Origin: an uncultured Bacteroides sp.
GTDB taxonomy: Bacteria; Bacteroidota; Bacteroidia; Bacteroidales; Bacteroidaceae
Assembly (NCBI RefSeq): GCF_963678425.1
Contig: NZ_OY782855.1
Span: 186,001-250,000, forward strand
DNA: 64,000 nt
Direction of reading: 5' to 3'
Part shown: in pieces, positions 62,180 to 64,000 of the stretch
Layout: each line of letters starts with the position of its first letter
Numbering within the stretch: the first letter of the stretch is position 1
The notes under the pieces: generated by a model
Databases searched by the model: none
What the model was told of the DNA's origin: nothing
What the model saw: only the letters and a program-made list of their open reading frames with translations
Translations under genes and position numbers: made by a program

Positions 62180-63277
62180 TTATTTAAAAGATAAAAATTG
62201 TAAATATTTAATCTTAGAGAACAAATAGTTTAATAATAGAGGAACAACCAAGCCTGCAATGGAGTAATATATCCAAAATATGTTATTGCGCCATAATATT
62301 ACAGGATGACATCCAATCATTAAAGGATCAAGACCATAATAAGCTATTTTAATAATACTAATAATTTTAAAACTTAGAAAGCTAAGTACAATAACAGGCA
62401 TTGTATTATCTCCTATATACAAAATATATTTTTTTATATTTACATAAACAATGTTTTTGCTATTTATATTGTCGAACCAGAATGAAAATTTGTATGTCAT
62501 GATCCATCCTATAATTGCAGGGAGAAAGATTCCTAAATACGATTTTAAGTTAGGATTTGATGCTAATGAAGTTGGGTTAATCTGAGAAATTATACAGATT
62601 ATAATAAAAGAAAAGATTAATATAACATTATCATATTTCAGCTTTTCATTGATTCTGGAATTGCGGAATATATAGCCAATGCAAATATAAAATGTTCCAT
62701 AAATTTCCCTCATTCCACCTTGGGGGATATAAGGCAGTCTAATTTGCCATAAAGACATTATAAATCCGGCAACAAATGACAGTATGCAAATTATTATTGC
62801 TGTGTTTATATGCTTTAAATGAAGGAGTTTATTAATAGCATAAAACAATAAACAAAAAATTATACTTCCAACAAATAAAGAACGTAAGAACCAGAATGTG
62901 CCTAAAAATGTAGGTTCATAACTTCCCATACTGGTTATTATGCCTACCCCTTTTTTAAAGATCTCATTAGAACTGTATAAAGCTGAATGACCAAAACGGG
63001 CATTCAGAATGTTTGCTTTGAATAGAAAGTTGTGTAAAAGAAGAAAAATTAGCCCCCATTTGATGAAAGGTATATATAAACCTTTAAATCTCTTTTTTAT
63101 GAATAAACATTTATCGTTCAAATACTTTGTTGAAAAGAAATATCCCGAAGCTATAAAAAACAAAGGCATATGAAAACTATAAATAAAACGACCAAGAAAA
63201 GTAGGGCAAGCAGAATGACCTATAACCATTAATATTATACCAATACTTTTACAAATACAAATTGTATTGTTTCTCAT
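62180..63277 (-). CDS. Acyltransferase-3 family membrane protein
   Basis: 365 residues, about ten hydrophobic helices. Starts near CKSIGIILMVIGHSACP, with the conserved His of the acyltransferase-3 active site, and continues FIYSFHMPLFFIASGYFF and GTFWFLRSLFVGSIIF. The family acetylates O-antigen, peptidoglycan or other surface glycans at the inner membrane. A signal of AT-rich composition is visible. It follows the AlaX-like gene by 25 bp on the same strand, a probable chance pairing. Specificity unknown. Confidence 0.88.
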   Translation of the reverse strand: MRNNTICICKSIGIILMVIGHSACPTFLGRFIYSFHMPLFFIASGYFFSTKYLNDKCLFIKKRFKGLYIPFIKWGLIFLLLHNFLFKANILNARFGHSALYSSNEIFKKGVGIITSMGSYEPTFLGTFWFLRSLFVGSIIFCLLFYAINKLLHLKHINTAIIICILSFVAGFIMSLWQIRLPYIPQGGMREIYGTFYICIGYIFRNSRINEKLKYDNVILIFSFIIICIISQINPTSLASNPNLKSYLGIFLPAIIGWIMTYKFSFWFDNINSKNIVYVNIKKYILYIGDNTMPVIVLSFLSFKIISIIKIAYYGLDPLMIGCHPVILWRNNIFWIYYSIAGLVVPLLLNYLFSKIKYLQFLSFK

Positions 63278-63302
63278 TCTTTTTCTTTAAAAGGTAATGA
63301 TA

Positions 63303-63767
63303 TTATTTTCTATCAAGCTTAAATCTAATTCTAAATTTACCTTCTGTATAATCTGCGCTGATTATCTTAAATTTCCCAATTTCAGATGTGTTCTCAACGT
63401 GAAGACCAATACAAGCACAAATATCATAATCACCAACATATACTAATCTTAATGTTTCGCTTGCATCTTCGGGTAATTTGCTCAGGTCTACACATTCAGG
63501 AACTTCCTGACGAGAAACAAAAGCGCTTGTAATTGGCAGATTCTGATTTATGACTTCATTTACTCTGTTTTCTATTTCAGTAATTTTTTCTGTAGTAGGG
63601 GCTTCTTTTAAAAAATAATCGCACTTACTTTTTTTCTTTTCTATGTGGTTAGTTCTTGATCTGTCACAGCCAAACATCCTAATCATTGTTTGATTTAAAA
63701 TGTGTTCAGCAGAATGCATTGGTGGAAATTCTGTCTTGTTATGCTCGTTTAATATTGGTTCTTGCAT
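63303..63767 (-). CDS. AlaX-like alanyl-tRNA editing protein
   Basis: 154 residues. MHSAEHILNQTMIRMFG gives the HxxxH zinc motif of the alanyl/threonyl-tRNA synthetase editing (SAD) domain; CACIGLHVENTSEIGKFKII gives the CxxxH pair. These are the four expected zinc ligands. AlaX-type free editing proteins remove Ser or Gly from mischarged tRNA-Ala. This short form lacks the N-terminal beta-barrel of longer AlaX proteins, as do AlaX-S types. It precedes the acyltransferase gene by 25 bp. Confidence 0.85.
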   Translation of the reverse strand: MQEPILNEHNKTEFPPMHSAEHILNQTMIRMFGCDRSRTNHIEKKKSKCDYFLKEAPTTEKITEIENRVNEVINQNLPITSAFVSRQEVPECVDLSKLPEDASETLRLVYVGDYDICACIGLHVENTSEIGKFKIISADYTEGKFRIRFKLDRK

Positions 63768-63855
63768 TTCTAATCTTGTTTTTGCAAAGATACTACTTAT
63801 CTTGATTATGCTATAATTTCATTGTGGCTATGTTATCCGAATAAATGTTCTATAA

Positions 63856-64000
63856 TTAAAAAGATCTTTTATTTTTTGACTTTCTTTTATCTTTTTGAAT
63901 TAAAAGAATCCCAGCTATTATAAATGCCAATCCTCCATACAATGTAAGACTACTGTTGTATGCTCTAATAGAATTTTCGGCTTCCATATAAATTCCATTA
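63856..64000 (-). CDS. C-terminus of a small membrane protein, 5' end beyond window
   Basis: On the minus strand the frame runs from the window edge to TAA (63856-63858). The visible 47 codons contain one hydrophobic helix (LYGGLAFIIAGILL) and a Lys-rich tail (IQKDKRKSKNKRSF). An in-frame ATG near 63985 could be the start of a 43-residue protein, or this may be the end of a larger one. No family recognised. Confidence 0.5.
   Translation of the reverse strand, partial: NGIYMEAENSIRAYNSSLTLYGGLAFIIAGILLIQKDKRKSKNKRSF

Overview
The window looks like chromosomal DNA of a Bacteroidales bacterium, most likely a Bacteroides relative. The evidence is a SusC/SusD polysaccharide utilisation locus (PUL), many secreted lipoprotein glycosidases, AraC-type and SusR-like sensors, an IS30-family element of the IS4351 type, AT-rich spacers, almost no Shine-Dalgarno signals, and repeated Bacteroidetes sigma-ABfr promoters (TTTG, about 19 bp, TAnnTTTG), clearest in front of tRNA-Lys and rpsP. 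The species call is inference; no rRNA is present.

Layout. 1-3.7 kb: a truncated ABC exporter half with a degenerate ATP site, a GNAT remnant, and a TetR/nitroreductase pair with two operator palindromes around its promoter. 3.9-11.6 kb: a TolC/membrane-fusion/RND efflux operon bracketed by two AraC-type regulators, with a periodic set of half-sites in front of it. 11.9-14.0 kb: DUF1304, a nitroreductase and a PhzF-like protein. 14.1-22.8 kb: an AraC sugar sensor divergent from an operon of sugar-porter MFS, secreted GH2 enzyme and a DUF5107/TPR protein. 22.9-24.1 kb: a PL10-like pectate lyase.

24.1-29.7 kb is an accessory island. It holds a 22-bp-period TGTACA array, a cluster of GCTAGATC palindromes, a very AT-rich two-gene operon (DGQxR-type protein plus a HEPN-motif protein, a candidate defence or toxin system), a duplicated and broken tail of the neighbouring glycosidase, a DUF4143 fragment, a VOC protein and a DUF5131 protein. 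29.7-42.0 kb is a PUL transcribed leftward: SusR-like regulator, SusC, SusD, SusE/F-like protein, GH66 dextranase-like enzyme and an MGH1-like glycosidase. The layout suggests dextran or another alpha-1,6-glucan as substrate. An IS30-family element sits just upstream of its regulator.

43.3-54.9 kb: a degraded ISL3-type transposase tail, tRNA-Lys, ettA, a TonB-dependent receptor with a lipoprotein partner, a GH105-DUF2264 fusion linked to pectin use, an AraC remnant, rpsP with an Ala/Glu/Lys tail, and ferritin. 55.0-61.3 kb: OPT transporter, esterase and a secreted GH2 beta-galactosidase on the minus strand. 61.4-64.0 kb: Hsp20, an acyltransferase-3 membrane protein, an AlaX-like tRNA editing protein and the end of a small membrane protein.

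Overall this is a glycan-foraging chromosome segment with stress, efflux and housekeeping genes between three carbohydrate modules. One mobile or defence-like island lies between 24 and 30 kb.
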